A program made the translations under genes and the position numbers. From the NCBI GenBank assembly GCA_029269725.1, contig JARJHS010000001.1:992001-1056000 (forward strand): a stretch of 64,000 nt of DNA. Reading direction: 5' to 3'. Below, piece after piece: positions 55,381-63,501 of this stretch (position 1 is its first letter; the number at the start of each line of letters is the position of its first letter). The notes beneath the pieces are model-generated. The model was not told the DNA's origin, ran no database searches, and worked only from the letters and a program-made list of their open reading frames with translations. Source of the stretch: Pollutibacter soli. Its GTDB lineage: Bacteria; Bacteroidota; Bacteroidia; Chitinophagales; Chitinophagaceae.

Positions 55381-56793
55381 ATGAAACTGGAACAGATTTA
55401 TACCGGATGCCTCGCACAGGGTGCCTACTATATCAGCTCCAACGGCGAAGCTGCTATCATCGATCCTCTGCGCGAAACACAACCTTATCTCGATCGCCTG
55501 AAAAAAGATCAGGTAAAACTCCGATACATTTTTGAAACGCATTTCCATGCCGATTTCGTAAGCGGCCATATTGATCTGAGCAAAAAAACAAATGCTCCTA
55601 TTGTATTTGGCCCAACTGCAAAACCGGAGTTCGGTGCAGTGATAGCTGAAGACAACGAGGTCTTTAATATCGGTGATGTAAAAATAAAAGTTTTACATAC
55701 TCCCGGTCATACCATGGAAAGCAGCTGCTACCTGCTTATTGATGAAAATGGAAAGGAAACGGCTTTATTCAGTGGGGATACTCTTTTCCTGGGTGATGTT
55801 GGTCGCCCCGACCTCGCTCAGAAATCAGCCAATATGAGTAAAGAATACCTGGCCGGGTTGCTATATGACAGTATTAACAATAAGATTCTGCCCCTGGCCG
55901 ATGACGTTATCATTTATCCGGCACATGGCGCAGGATCTGCCTGTGGAAAGAACATGATGAAAGAAACCGTGGATACACTGGGGAACCAGAAGAAAACCAA
56001 TTATGCATTGAAACAGCCCGACAAAGATTCTTTCATCAAAGCTGTCACGGATGGTCTTTTGCCACCTCCTGCTTATTTCGGAATGAATGTAGCCATGAAT
56101 AAAAAAGGATATGACAGTTTCGATGAAGTACTCAAACACGGCTTGAATGCATTGGATGCAGACGCATTTGAGCTGGCCGCGGAAACTACCGGTGCGCTCA
56201 TTTTAGATACCAGGTCTAATAAAGATTTTGCTACGGGATTTATTCCGAGATCCATCAATATCGGCCTGACAGGTGATTTTGCACCTTGGGTCGGCGCCAT
56301 GATCGTTGACGTAAAACAGCCCATTCTGCTGGTTACAGATCAGGGGAAAGAGGAAGAAGCAGTAACCAGGTTAAGTCGTGTAGGTTTTGATAACGTGATC
56401 GGGTACCTGGAAAACGGGTTCCCTGCATGGGAATATGCAGGAAAAGAATTTGATGCCGTTGTACGTATTAGCGCCGAACAGTTCGCGCATGAGTTCAAAC
56501 CTGAGAAAAGCGTGGTATTTGACGTACGAAAGGAAAGTGAATACCTTGCTGAACATGTAGAAAATGCGTATAATAAACCACTTGCTTATATCAATGACTG
56601 GATCGGTGAAATTGACCCCGATAAACATTTCTATCTCCATTGTGCAGGTGGTTACCGCAGCATGATAGCGGCCAGTATTCTTCAATCGCGTGGTATCAGA
56701 AATTTTACTGAAATCGCCGGGGGATTTGCCGCTATTGCCAGGACAAGCACCCCGGTAACGACATTCGCCTGTCAGAGTAAGGTCTACAACTGA
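55381..56793 (+). CDS. Persulfide dioxygenase-like metallo-beta-lactamase fused to two rhodanese domains
   Basis: A 470-aa enzyme. The N-terminal metallo-beta-lactamase domain (about 1-235) is of the ETHE1/persulfide-dioxygenase type, with THFHADFVSGH (His54, His56, Asp58), TPGHTMESS and FSGDTLFLGDVGRPDL. Two rhodanese domains follow. The first (about 265-350, ILDTRSNKDFATGF) lacks the active Cys: its loop reads VTDQGKEEEA. The second (about 370-465) keeps Cys421 in LHCAGGYRSMIAAS. The enzyme should oxidise glutathione or similar persulfide to sulfite, with the rhodanese handling sulfane sulfur. It resembles CstB-type fusions. It is followed by a single-domain rhodanese 23 bp later, and preceded by the likely sulfite exporter. 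Confidence 0.93.
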   Translation: MKLEQIYTGCLAQGAYYISSNGEAAIIDPLRETQPYLDRLKKDQVKLRYIFETHFHADFVSGHIDLSKKTNAPIVFGPTAKPEFGAVIAEDNEVFNIGDVKIKVLHTPGHTMESSCYLLIDENGKETALFSGDTLFLGDVGRPDLAQKSANMSKEYLAGLLYDSINNKILPLADDVIIYPAHGAGSACGKNMMKETVDTLGNQKKTNYALKQPDKDSFIKAVTDGLLPPPAYFGMNVAMNKKGYDSFDEVLKHGLNALDADAFELAAETTGALILDTRSNKDFATGFIPRSINIGLTGDFAPWVGAMIVDVKQPILLVTDQGKEEEAVTRLSRVGFDNVIGYLENGFPAWEYAGKEFDAVVRISAEQFAHEFKPEKSVVFDVRKESEYLAEHVENAYNKPLAYINDWIGEIDPDKHFYLHCAGGYRSMIAASILQSRGIRNFTEIAGGFAAIARTSTPVTTFACQSKVYN

Positions 56794-56816
56794 TTATTAA
56801 AATAAAACTTTAAATT

Positions 56817-57146
56817 ATGTTCGACATACTAAAAAACTTTTTCGGAAAACAGGACAACAGCGAGCTTGAAAAAGCGGTTGCGAAAAATCCATTCCTGGTT
56901 GATGTCCGCTCGTCCTCTGAATTCTTGTCAGGCAGTGTACCTGGAGCAGTAAATATTCCGCTGGATAAAATTCCTGCACAACTTTCAAAATTTAAAGGGA
57001 AAGAAAACATTGTAGTCTTCTGCCGAAGCGGAAACCGCAGCAGCGAGGCAAAGAGAATATTGGAGCGCAATGGATTTGAACATGTCATCAACGGCGGAAC
57101 ATGGCAGAATGTCCATCAGGTTGTCAACTCAAAACAAAACATATGA
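56817..57146 (+). CDS. Single-domain rhodanese-like sulfurtransferase
   Basis: A 109-aa protein consisting of one rhodanese domain with VDVRSSSEFLSGSVPGAVNI and the active loop VVFCRSGNRSSEA (Cys near 69), so it should carry sulfane sulfur as a persulfide. It starts 23 bp after the persulfide dioxygenase gene, and its last bases overlap the next gene's start in ATGA. This tight packing indicates one operon. It may act as sulfur carrier between the transporters and the dioxygenase. No signal peptide is present, so cytoplasmic. Confidence 0.92.
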   Translation: MFDILKNFFGKQDNSELEKAVAKNPFLVDVRSSSEFLSGSVPGAVNIPLDKIPAQLSKFKGKENIVVFCRSGNRSSEAKRILERNGFEHVINGGTWQNVHQVVNSKQNI

Positions 57147-57370
57147 AAAAGAACATGGGCTCATCCGACAAAATCATTCGAATAATCATTGCAGCGCTCA
57201 TTGCCGTATTGTATTTCACCGGTATCATTTCAGGAACCATCGCCATAGTAGCTGGTATGCTGGCAGTCATCTTTGTAGTTACCGCATTGATCGGCACCTG
57301 TCCATTGTATTCTTTGTTCGGGATCAGCACATTGAAAAAGAAAAAAGAACCAACGCCTTACCGTGGTTAA
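57143..57370 (+). CDS. Small membrane protein, DUF2892/YgaP-like
   Basis: A 75-aa protein with two membrane helices (IIRIIIAALIAVLYFTGI and AIVAGMLAVIFVVTALIG) followed by CPLYSLFGISTLKKKKE. This is the DUF2892 fold, which in YgaP is fused behind a rhodanese domain. Here the rhodanese is a separate gene overlapping by 4 bp (ATGA), so the two together likely form the split equivalent of YgaP. The ATG at 57143 is chosen because of that overlap; the open frame begins at 57101. Confidence 0.86.
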   Translation: MKKNMGSSDKIIRIIIAALIAVLYFTGIISGTIAIVAGMLAVIFVVTALIGTCPLYSLFGISTLKKKKEPTPYRG

Positions 57371-57385
57371 TTAGAAAGTTACACT

Positions 57386-57643
57386 ATGAATAGCTTAAGA
57401 AAATACTTTACGGACTGGAACACGGTAAAAGTGTTGCGACTGACGCTGGGAACATTTATTACGGTAGATGGCATTGTTTCCGGTGAATGGCTATTCGCTT
57501 TCGCGGGGCTGGTGTTTTCGGTGATGTCCCTGATGAGCGTCGGTTGCTGCGGAACATCAGGCTGCGCTTTACCAAAGTCCGGGACATGCATGACAAAGGA
57601 CCAATTGACGAAGTCCGAAGACAAGTTGCAAACGACGGATTGA
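57386..57643 (+). CDS. Cys-rich small membrane protein of the sulfur operon
   Basis: An 85-aa protein. One or two hydrophobic helices (about 15-53, VLRLTLGTFITVDGIVSG, then FAFAGLVFSVMSLM) are followed by a Cys cluster at the membrane exit: VGCCGTSGCALPKSGTC, with Cys54, Cys55, Cys60 and Cys68. I do not recognise a named family, though the helices resemble DUF2892. Spacing is 15 bp after the preceding gene, so it belongs to the operon. The clustered Cys could bind a metal or carry persulfide at the membrane (inference). Confidence 0.78.
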   Translation: MNSLRKYFTDWNTVKVLRLTLGTFITVDGIVSGEWLFAFAGLVFSVMSLMSVGCCGTSGCALPKSGTCMTKDQLTKSEDKLQTTD

Positions 57644-57686
57644 AAAATACTTCACTGGAAAAAATTAATTAAAGGAATATATACTG

Positions 57687-58247
57687 ATGGAATTTCTGAA
57701 AAATCCCTGGCCATGGTATGTCGCCGGCCCATTGATTGGTTTAATTGTACCCGCACTTTTAATACTTGGAAACAAATCATTCGGCATCAGCTCCTCTCTA
57801 CGACATATATGTGCTTCGTGCATGCCTGCCCGGATTCCGTTCTTTACATATGATTGGAAAAAAGAAATATGGAACCTGGTTTTTGTGATCGGCATTATAG
57901 TGGGGGCAGGATTAGCCACATATTATCTGTCAGGTCCCGCACCGATTAACCTCAATCCCAAACTGGTGGAGGAAATGAGCAGCTATGGCATCACCAACTT
58001 CGACTATATGGCACCGGTAGAAGTATTCAACTGGAAGTCTTTGCTGTCAATAAAAGGCTTTGTACTCATCGTTGTTGGTGGATTCCTGGTAGGTTTCGGA
58101 ACCCGTTATGCAGGAGGCTGCACCAGCGGGCACGCGATTATGGGCTTGTCCAACCTCCAGATGCCTTCCCTGATTGCTACAGCATCTTTTATAATTGGCG
58201 GTTTTATCATGGCCAATCTTATATTACCCTTTGTTTTATCCCTCTGA
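57687..58247 (+). CDS. YeeE/YedE-family sulfur transporter, first half-gene
   Basis: A 186-aa membrane protein with four to five helices and the family signature [16 protein letters not shown] near residue 145, whose Cys is thought to relay thiosulfate or sulfur through the channel in TsuA/YeeE proteins. A Cys pair, ICASCMPAR, near residue 41 is an additional candidate relay site. Full-length YeeE is about twice this size; here the second half is the next gene, so the two small proteins probably assemble into one transporter. Spacing from the preceding gene is 43 bp. Start at 57687 ([11 protein letters not shown]) is natural. Confidence 0.9.
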   Translation: MEFLKNPWPWYVAGPLIGLIVPALLILGNKSFGISSSLRHICASCMPARIPFFTYDWKKEIWNLVFVIGIIVGAGLATYYLSGPAPINLNPKLVEEMSSYGITNFDYMAPVEVFNWKSLLSIKGFVLIVVGGFLVGFGTRYAGGCTSGHAIMGLSNLQMPSLIATASFIIGGFIMANLILPFVLSL

Positions 58248-58257
58248 AAAAATAAAC

Positions 58258-58761
58258 ATGTTACAACAAACGATAGTCAGCGACAAGGATTTCGCAACAC
58301 GTTCCCTGGATACGATTTGTGTAAATGAAAGTCATTTGCAACATCGCTGGTATCACAACCTGAAATACCTGGTGATCGGCATTTTATTCGGGATTGTGTT
58401 AATTAAGGCTGAGGTTATCAGCTGGTTTCGTATCCAGGAGATGTTCCGTTTGCAATCATTTCACATGTACGGCATCATTGGTAGTGCAATACTGGTAGGT
58501 ATGATCTCTGTGTGGTTAATTAAGAAAAAGAATATCCGGACTATCTATGGCGAAACCATCAGCATAACTCCAAAAAAGTTCAATAAAGGCCAGGTTTATG
58601 GAGGATTGATCTTCGGATTCGGTTGGGCTATCACGGGCGCCTGTCCGGGACCGTTATTTGCCCAGATCGGTGCAGGAACAACAGTTATCCTGGCAACACT
58701 GTTCAGTGCAATCGCAGGTACCTGGGTATATGGATTCTTAAGGGAAAAACTCCCTCATTGA
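58258..58761 (+). CDS. YeeE/YedE-family sulfur transporter, second half-gene (DUF6691-like)
   Basis: A 167-aa membrane protein complementary to the preceding one, with four helices and the signature GWAITGACPGPLFAQIGAG near residue 122, in which the Cys is conserved. The two halves together recreate the usual pseudo-symmetric YeeE channel. The ATG at 58258 is chosen, 10 bp after the previous stop; the frame is open to 58195 but that would overlap the first half. An odd polar N-terminal segment of about 40 residues (SDKDFATRSLDT, HLQHRWYHN) precedes the first helix. Confidence 0.88.
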   Translation: MLQQTIVSDKDFATRSLDTICVNESHLQHRWYHNLKYLVIGILFGIVLIKAEVISWFRIQEMFRLQSFHMYGIIGSAILVGMISVWLIKKKNIRTIYGETISITPKKFNKGQVYGGLIFGFGWAITGACPGPLFAQIGAGTTVILATLFSAIAGTWVYGFLREKLPH

Positions 58762-58768
58762 TCCGAAC

Positions 58769-59491
58769 ATGCTTGTGGTCAAAAGACTGCCCATTATTTT
58801 CGCCAGCGTATTTTTTCTTCAAACCGGTGAGGCGCAACACAACAATAGCTGGTTCAGGGGAACAGTAAGCCTGGCCGCCACTACAAAGTGGAAAGTCGAT
58901 GCAGAACTACAACATCGGCGCCAAAGCGGAATAGATAACAGAAATATCATCGATGAGAACCTGATGTATAGCTTCAGAAGCTGGATACATTATCAGCATA
59001 GCAAGTATCTGAAATTCTCCATTTCACCATTTGCATACTATTCCAATTACCGCATTATCCGGAACCGGTATGATGAAAATGCAAAACCGATCGAGGAAAT
59101 AAGGTTTTCTGCATCTGCAGAATTTCAACACAAATTGATCCGACAGTTACATTTTATTGACAGACTGGCCGTGGAGAACAGAATGTTTACTGGTGCACAG
59201 CCTGATGCTTTACGGTTTCGCAACCGCATTGGTTTGCGCTATGACTTCAATACAAAGTTTAAAACCGGGATTTATCAAGAAATTTTTTTAAATATGACAG
59301 GTGTTCAGGGTAAACATTATTTCGATCATAACCGGTTGGCTGTACAGACGGAATTTCAATTATCGCCAAGGCTCAAAACAGAATTTGCATTCATTTATAT
59401 TACCAGATTACCATTGAATAGTGACCAAAAACTTTATGAGAATAATCTTTACCTGGGTTTTGTCTGGAACCTGTATACGATTAAACGCTGA
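58769..59491 (+). CDS. DUF2490 outer-membrane-type beta-barrel protein
   Basis: A 240-aa protein with a signal peptide (about 1-22, LPIIFASVFFLQTGEAQ) and alternating beta-strands rich in aromatic residues (WKVDAELQHRRQSG, YLKFSISPFAYYSN, FNTKFKTGIYQEIFLNM) ending in a C-terminal strand LYLGFVWNLYTIKR. This matches the DUF2490 family of predicted outer-membrane barrels; its function is unknown. It begins 7 bp after the YeeE-type gene, so it closes the sulfur operon and may be the outer-membrane route for the same substrates (inference). Confidence 0.82.
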   Translation: MLVVKRLPIIFASVFFLQTGEAQHNNSWFRGTVSLAATTKWKVDAELQHRRQSGIDNRNIIDENLMYSFRSWIHYQHSKYLKFSISPFAYYSNYRIIRNRYDENAKPIEEIRFSASAEFQHKLIRQLHFIDRLAVENRMFTGAQPDALRFRNRIGLRYDFNTKFKTGIYQEIFLNMTGVQGKHYFDHNRLAVQTEFQLSPRLKTEFAFIYITRLPLNSDQKLYENNLYLGFVWNLYTIKR

Positions 59492-59553
59492 ACCTGCCTT
59501 TGCCGGCACGCAGGCGTTAAACGTTAAACTTTCAACGTTATACGTTTGACGTT

Positions 59554-59970
59554 TTACCATTTAGTGTCCGTACCCGCAAAAATCACTTCCGTTGACCAAA
59601 GTGCCCAAAACACAAATACCGGCTGAAGAAAAAGTCTGGCCAGTCTGAGACCATCAGTATTCAATCCGAAAGCATCGATACCATTTACATACTGCGAAAT
59701 ATTTCCTGGGAAAATAGCGATGAAGAATGCTGCGATGATCCAACCGATATTTTTCTTTTGTCTGATAAAGAATATCATGCAAAACCCAAGGATTATTTCA
59801 ACAACCCCTGATATTAAAATTACCAGGCCAGGATCAACAGGTATCCAGGGGGGTACCTGTGCCATGAATTCATGACGCGCAAAAAACAAATGACTTAACC
59901 CGGCAAAGATGAGCATTAAGCCTAGAGCCACTCTCGCTGCAGACCTTATCAATACCGGTGTTTTTCGCAT
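59554..59970 (-). CDS. DoxX-like membrane protein
   Basis: A 138-aa protein with four membrane helices: SAARVALGLMLIFAGLSHL; PGLVILISGVVEIILGFCMI; IGWIIAAFFIAIFPGNIS; and ARLFLQPVFVFWALWS. The N-terminal LGLMLIFAGLSHL is typical of the DoxX/MauE family, whose founding member is a thiosulfate:quinone oxidoreductase subunit, although most homologues have other or unknown roles. It converges on the sulfur operon with only 62 bp between, so a link with sulfur metabolism is possible but not shown. Confidence 0.75.
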   Translation of the reverse strand: MRKTPVLIRSAARVALGLMLIFAGLSHLFFARHEFMAQVPPWIPVDPGLVILISGVVEIILGFCMIFFIRQKKNIGWIIAAFFIAIFPGNISQYVNGIDAFGLNTDGLRLARLFLQPVFVFWALWSTEVIFAGTDTKW

Positions 59971-60124
59971 TTGTTGAATTAGGTTGAAAAGCTAGGATCT
60001 TTGATGCTGATTTCAAAAACTGCAGGAGAGTAAATCTAAAATTGTCGCGACTTTGTAATAACCGCACACTCCCGTATAGAAACAAGTCTGCGCGATGGTT
60101 AGTGGCTGACTTATGAGTTGTCAG

Positions 60125-60149
60125 CCTGCCTGTCGGCAGGGCAGGCAGG
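60125..60149. repeat. GC-rich palindrome, CCTGCC family
   Basis: GCCTGCCTGTCGGCAGGGCA then GGCAGG reads as a near-perfect palindrome. It is the longest member of a family that also appears at 11559-11579 and 20561-20590, all outside genes. Confidence 0.75.
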
Positions 60150-60429
60150 TTGTCAGAACAGTCGCGGAGTTGATCAGTGATATCAAGTATTTATCAGGCA
60201 GGTGTAAGGATGCAGTCCCATTATTAGCACATCGCTTTTACCGGCAAAAGAAAGTTATATAGCAGGAGTGTTAGCGTGTAGTGATGATTATCAAGCTTCA
60301 GTTATCTAAAGCTATAAATCCAATACAGGTCCTCTTTCGGGAAGATGGTTGGTGTAAAGTGAAAGGAATTTGTTGCTGATTATTTCAGCAAAATACTTTC
60401 CCGATTTTTGACTAATGTCTTAAAAAAAA

Positions 60430-61060
60430 TCACCTGGCCTATCGCTCTTAACTTTTATAGTCCACCTTCTGCCACGGAATAAATTCTGTGGCCATAAAAT
60501 CGCCGAGCTTATCGCCCTTGGTAGATTGCTGTGTGTAACGCCGACTTAAAGATTGAGTCAGCATGCATCGCAATTCTCAGAAAAGGGACAACGTCCCCAT
60601 TTTTATAACAACAGATGTACTAAAACAATCATCGGGCATACGGCTCTAAACTTCTATGATTCACCTTATGCCATGTAATATATTCGGTGATTATACAAAC
60701 GTCAGGCCATCAGCCCTTCTGTATTGCTGGTGTTATTTTCAAAAAACCTGAATTAAAAATGGTCTGAAATTTTTGAAAGAACATGCGCTTTATCGATGAT
60801 CTAGTACCAGCGATATGTTCTGTATAAATCATCGGGCATACGGCTCTAAACTTCTATGATTCACCTTTTGCCATGTAATATATTCGGTGATTATACAATC
60901 GTCGGGCCATCAGCTCTCCTGTATTGCTGGTTCTGGCTTCAAAAAAATCTGAATTAAAAATGGTCTTAAATTTTTGAAAGAACATGCGCTTTATTGATGA
61001 TCTAATACCTGCGGTATGTTCTGTAAAAATCGTAGAGTCTACGGCTCTATTGTAAAGCCG
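60430..61060. repeat. Degenerate tandem repeat with 200-bp period
   Basis: Two well-preserved copies begin with ATCGGGCATACGGCTCTAAA at 60631 and 60831, exactly 200 bp apart. They share TATGATTCACCTT, ATATATTCGGTGATTATACA and AACATGCGCTTTAT. A more worn copy precedes (about 60430-60630, with ATCGCTCTTAACTTTTATAG). The start of another follows (about 61029, ATCGTAGAGTCTACGGCTCT). No spacers, no open frames. Confidence 0.85.
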
Positions 61061-61109
61061 TCCTTAATATACTTTTCAAAATTGAATTAAAAATGTTCCA
61101 TCATTCTGG

Positions 61110-61197
61110 AAAAGAGGCGGAGCCTCGACGATCTTATAACGGCGGATTTCAATCCGCCGCAAATGGCGAAGTAACTAGCAGAGAGCCGTAGGCTCGA
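61110..61197. repeat. Hairpin with flanking GAGCC arms
   Basis: A perfect hairpin, GGCGGATT-TC-AATCCGCC (61141-61158), lies between GGCGGAGCCTCGACGATC (from 61117) and GAGCCGTAGGCTCGACC (ending near 61199). It could be another REP-like element. It is about 85 bp from the 3' end of the caspase-like gene and may also serve as its terminator. Confidence 0.65.
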
Positions 61198-61282
61198 CCA
61201 ATTTTAAAAGTTGAAAATTTCAAATGATCTCAAACAATCAAACTGTTCTGTTTTTCTATCGCTTATATAGCCTGCCTCCTCA

Positions 61283-63493
61283 CTACCGGTATATATCCTC
61301 CTTCTGCCCATAAGTTATCTTAATCGGAATCGTCACCGAATGCCATCCTCCTTTTGGGAAACGTATGGACTCTACCTCAGGCGCGACACTTTCTTTTTTT
61401 GTTCCAGGCTCACTACCATTTTTCAGTGGTAGCTGCCATAACGGTTTCAGATCGATTGGTTCTTCTGAAATGAAAATCTTGAGATAATTATACGTCTCAA
61501 AAATATTATGACTGATCTGGTAATTTGAAACGGACACAGGAATAGTATTCCTCTGAACTGTTTGTCCTGCAGGTTGATACCTTAAGTCAAAATAATCGGT
61601 CCCTTCTTTTCTCGCAAGCGAAAAATCACCTCCTCCAATGCTGAACTGATTACCGAGATACAACTGAGCTATATGCAATTTCAACTGCGGCTTTGCTGAT
61701 ACCGGGGATCCTCGCCTACCTGGATAAGGTGCCGATTGTAAAGTCTCAGTGTGCATTCTGTCAGCAAGTTCCCAATCGGCATTCAATGCCGGATCATCTT
61801 CGGAATTTGCAGCAGGACTTTCATTTAAAAAGTTTTTCGAAGCCGGATAGTTTTGCATCACTGCCTCCTCCACTGTTTCTGCTTCTCCTCCTGCTCCTGT
61901 ATTCTGAATTCGGTATTCTGAATTAACTTTTATCCGGCATCTGAATGATGGTGAAACCCAAACCTGAGCGGGTCGTATATAATGCAGAATAACCCGATCC
62001 GGATTTGTTGCTTGATCTATCGCAGGTTGCTGATCAATCGAATGATCATATGGGTATCCTTCAACAATTTCGAAAATTACATCTATGCTCTGATCACTAA
62101 ATTTTGAAACGGGATTTTCCAGTTCAAGTACACCCTGCCATTTGGCGATGGCCTCCATTTCCTCAATAAACAAATGGGGATCTGGTTGCGGCCGGAATAT
62201 CGACCTGATACTGAAATGTTCTGTTTCATACGTTGGCCAGGTCAGTGCAAAGCCACCTTCAATATAATGAATCAGGAATCTCGCCTGCTGAACCTCTTTT
62301 GTCAGTTCGATCAGGTGAATTTCAGCAATATGAAAAATCTCCAGTAATTGTTGCTTCTGTTCCACGGGAACTGTTTCAGCAATAGCAACTTTTATTTTCG
62401 AGAAAGATTGCTGGATCAATGACGCAGTATATTCACCTGAAGTATAGTATGGGGGAAAGCTAACAACACTATGATCTGCTTCCACTTGCTCGACAGTCAC
62501 TTCTGAGCCATCAGGCAATCCGAAAACCGTTGACATAAATGGCAAAGAATTTCTCAGCCCCTGGTTAGCCCCTGCATTTAACTTCCATTTCGAATCAGAG
62601 CCATCAAAATATATTTTATATGCTGATGAATTTTTTATGGTTGGAGAAAACAATCGGTATTGAAGAATACTTTCAGGAATTGCTGTGAGTTTCGGCCTTC
62701 GGGTTTCCTCTGATTGCGACATACGTAAAACAATGCGCTCAAAAAATTCTTTGTAAGAATAATGGAATCCTTCTCCTTCGAGCAACCCAATCAGCGTTTC
62801 TGAAAAAATATTGTTGTCATCAAAACTGGCTTCTTCAGCAACCGCCGGTCGCACTTTATGCGGAGAACAGTTCTGAATGCATAATAATCGGTTATCTCCC
62901 AGTGAAGGAAACACTACTTCTCTTGTATCATCCGGAAGAAAAACAGATCTGGCGAAATCCAGGATCAGGACAATATTTGTAGACAACCCTTCGGTTACCC
63001 GTTGAAGATGACTTCCGAAGCTTTCATTATCTCCTTCGAGTAAATTCCCTGCTTCAACCCTGTCGTTGCTGAAAAGCAAATCAATAAATCCTTTCTCCAG
63101 AACAGGGTTTGCAAGACAAATGCCACTATAATAAATTATGCAGATGTCATTTTCACCGGCTTCTCTAAAACCATGCAAATACATATCCCTCCTGCTAACA
63201 GCGCCCCAGAATAGTCCCGGAAGATAGTCGACATTACCATTCTGATTTTCGGTGTATTTTTTTAAGGCAGCGTTTATTCTTTCAACATTTGCTTTTCCAA
63301 AAGTCAGATCACCTGAGGGAAGATAATCAGCATAACCTATACCTACTCCGGTGAAAAAAATTCTTCTTTTGGTTTTGATTTCTTTACCCAGATCCGCGCT
63401 TTTTTCTTTCAATGCAAATATGTGCGGTTCCGCGGCCCAGATGGCCTTTTTCAAAACATAAGTACCGTTATTATCGTTTGATACTACTCCCAT
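61283..63493 (-). CDS. Caspase-fold protein with degenerate active site (736 aa)
   Basis: The region at about residues 40-290 follows a caspase-like (p20) layout: a first strand KRRIFFTGVGIGYADYL, a helix with NVERINAALKKY, DICIIYYSG near residue 120, and IVLILDFARS near 178. Active members have a His after YYSG (YYSGHG) and a Cys in LDCCHSG; here the residues are YYSGICL and LDFARS, so both catalytic residues are gone. The rest (about 300-736) is beta-rich with no recognised family and contains a low-complexity stretch (about 523-547). No signal peptide or membrane helix. It starts 8 bp after the CHAT-like gene and must be co-expressed with it. Likely a non-catalytic partner or scaffold (inference). 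Confidence 0.75.
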   Translation of the reverse strand: MGVVSNDNNGTYVLKKAIWAAEPHIFALKEKSADLGKEIKTKRRIFFTGVGIGYADYLPSGDLTFGKANVERINAALKKYTENQNGNVDYLPGLFWGAVSRRDMYLHGFREAGENDICIIYYSGICLANPVLEKGFIDLLFSNDRVEAGNLLEGDNESFGSHLQRVTEGLSTNIVLILDFARSVFLPDDTREVVFPSLGDNRLLCIQNCSPHKVRPAVAEEASFDDNNIFSETLIGLLEGEGFHYSYKEFFERIVLRMSQSEETRRPKLTAIPESILQYRLFSPTIKNSSAYKIYFDGSDSKWKLNAGANQGLRNSLPFMSTVFGLPDGSEVTVEQVEADHSVVSFPPYYTSGEYTASLIQQSFSKIKVAIAETVPVEQKQQLLEIFHIAEIHLIELTKEVQQARFLIHYIEGGFALTWPTYETEHFSIRSIFRPQPDPHLFIEEMEAIAKWQGVLELENPVSKFSDQSIDVIFEIVEGYPYDHSIDQQPAIDQATNPDRVILHYIRPAQVWVSPSFRCRIKVNSEYRIQNTGAGGEAETVEEAVMQNYPASKNFLNESPAANSEDDPALNADWELADRMHTETLQSAPYPGRRGSPVSAKPQLKLHIAQLYLGNQFSIGGGDFSLARKEGTDYFDLRYQPAGQTVQRNTIPVSVSNYQISHNIFETYNYLKIFISEEPIDLKPLWQLPLKNGSEPGTKKESVAPEVESIRFPKGGWHSVTIPIKITYGQKEDIYR

Positions 63494-63501
63494 ATATTGA
63501 A

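Larger units (their letters stand above)
59971..61282. other. Intergenic region, 1.3 kb, mostly repeats
   Basis: No protein-like frame was found on either strand. Contents are a GC-rich palindrome (60125-60149), a degenerate 200-bp tandem repeat (60430-61060) and a perfect hairpin with flanking arms (61110-61197). The stretch at 60150-60430 shows nothing I can interpret. Confidence 0.6.
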
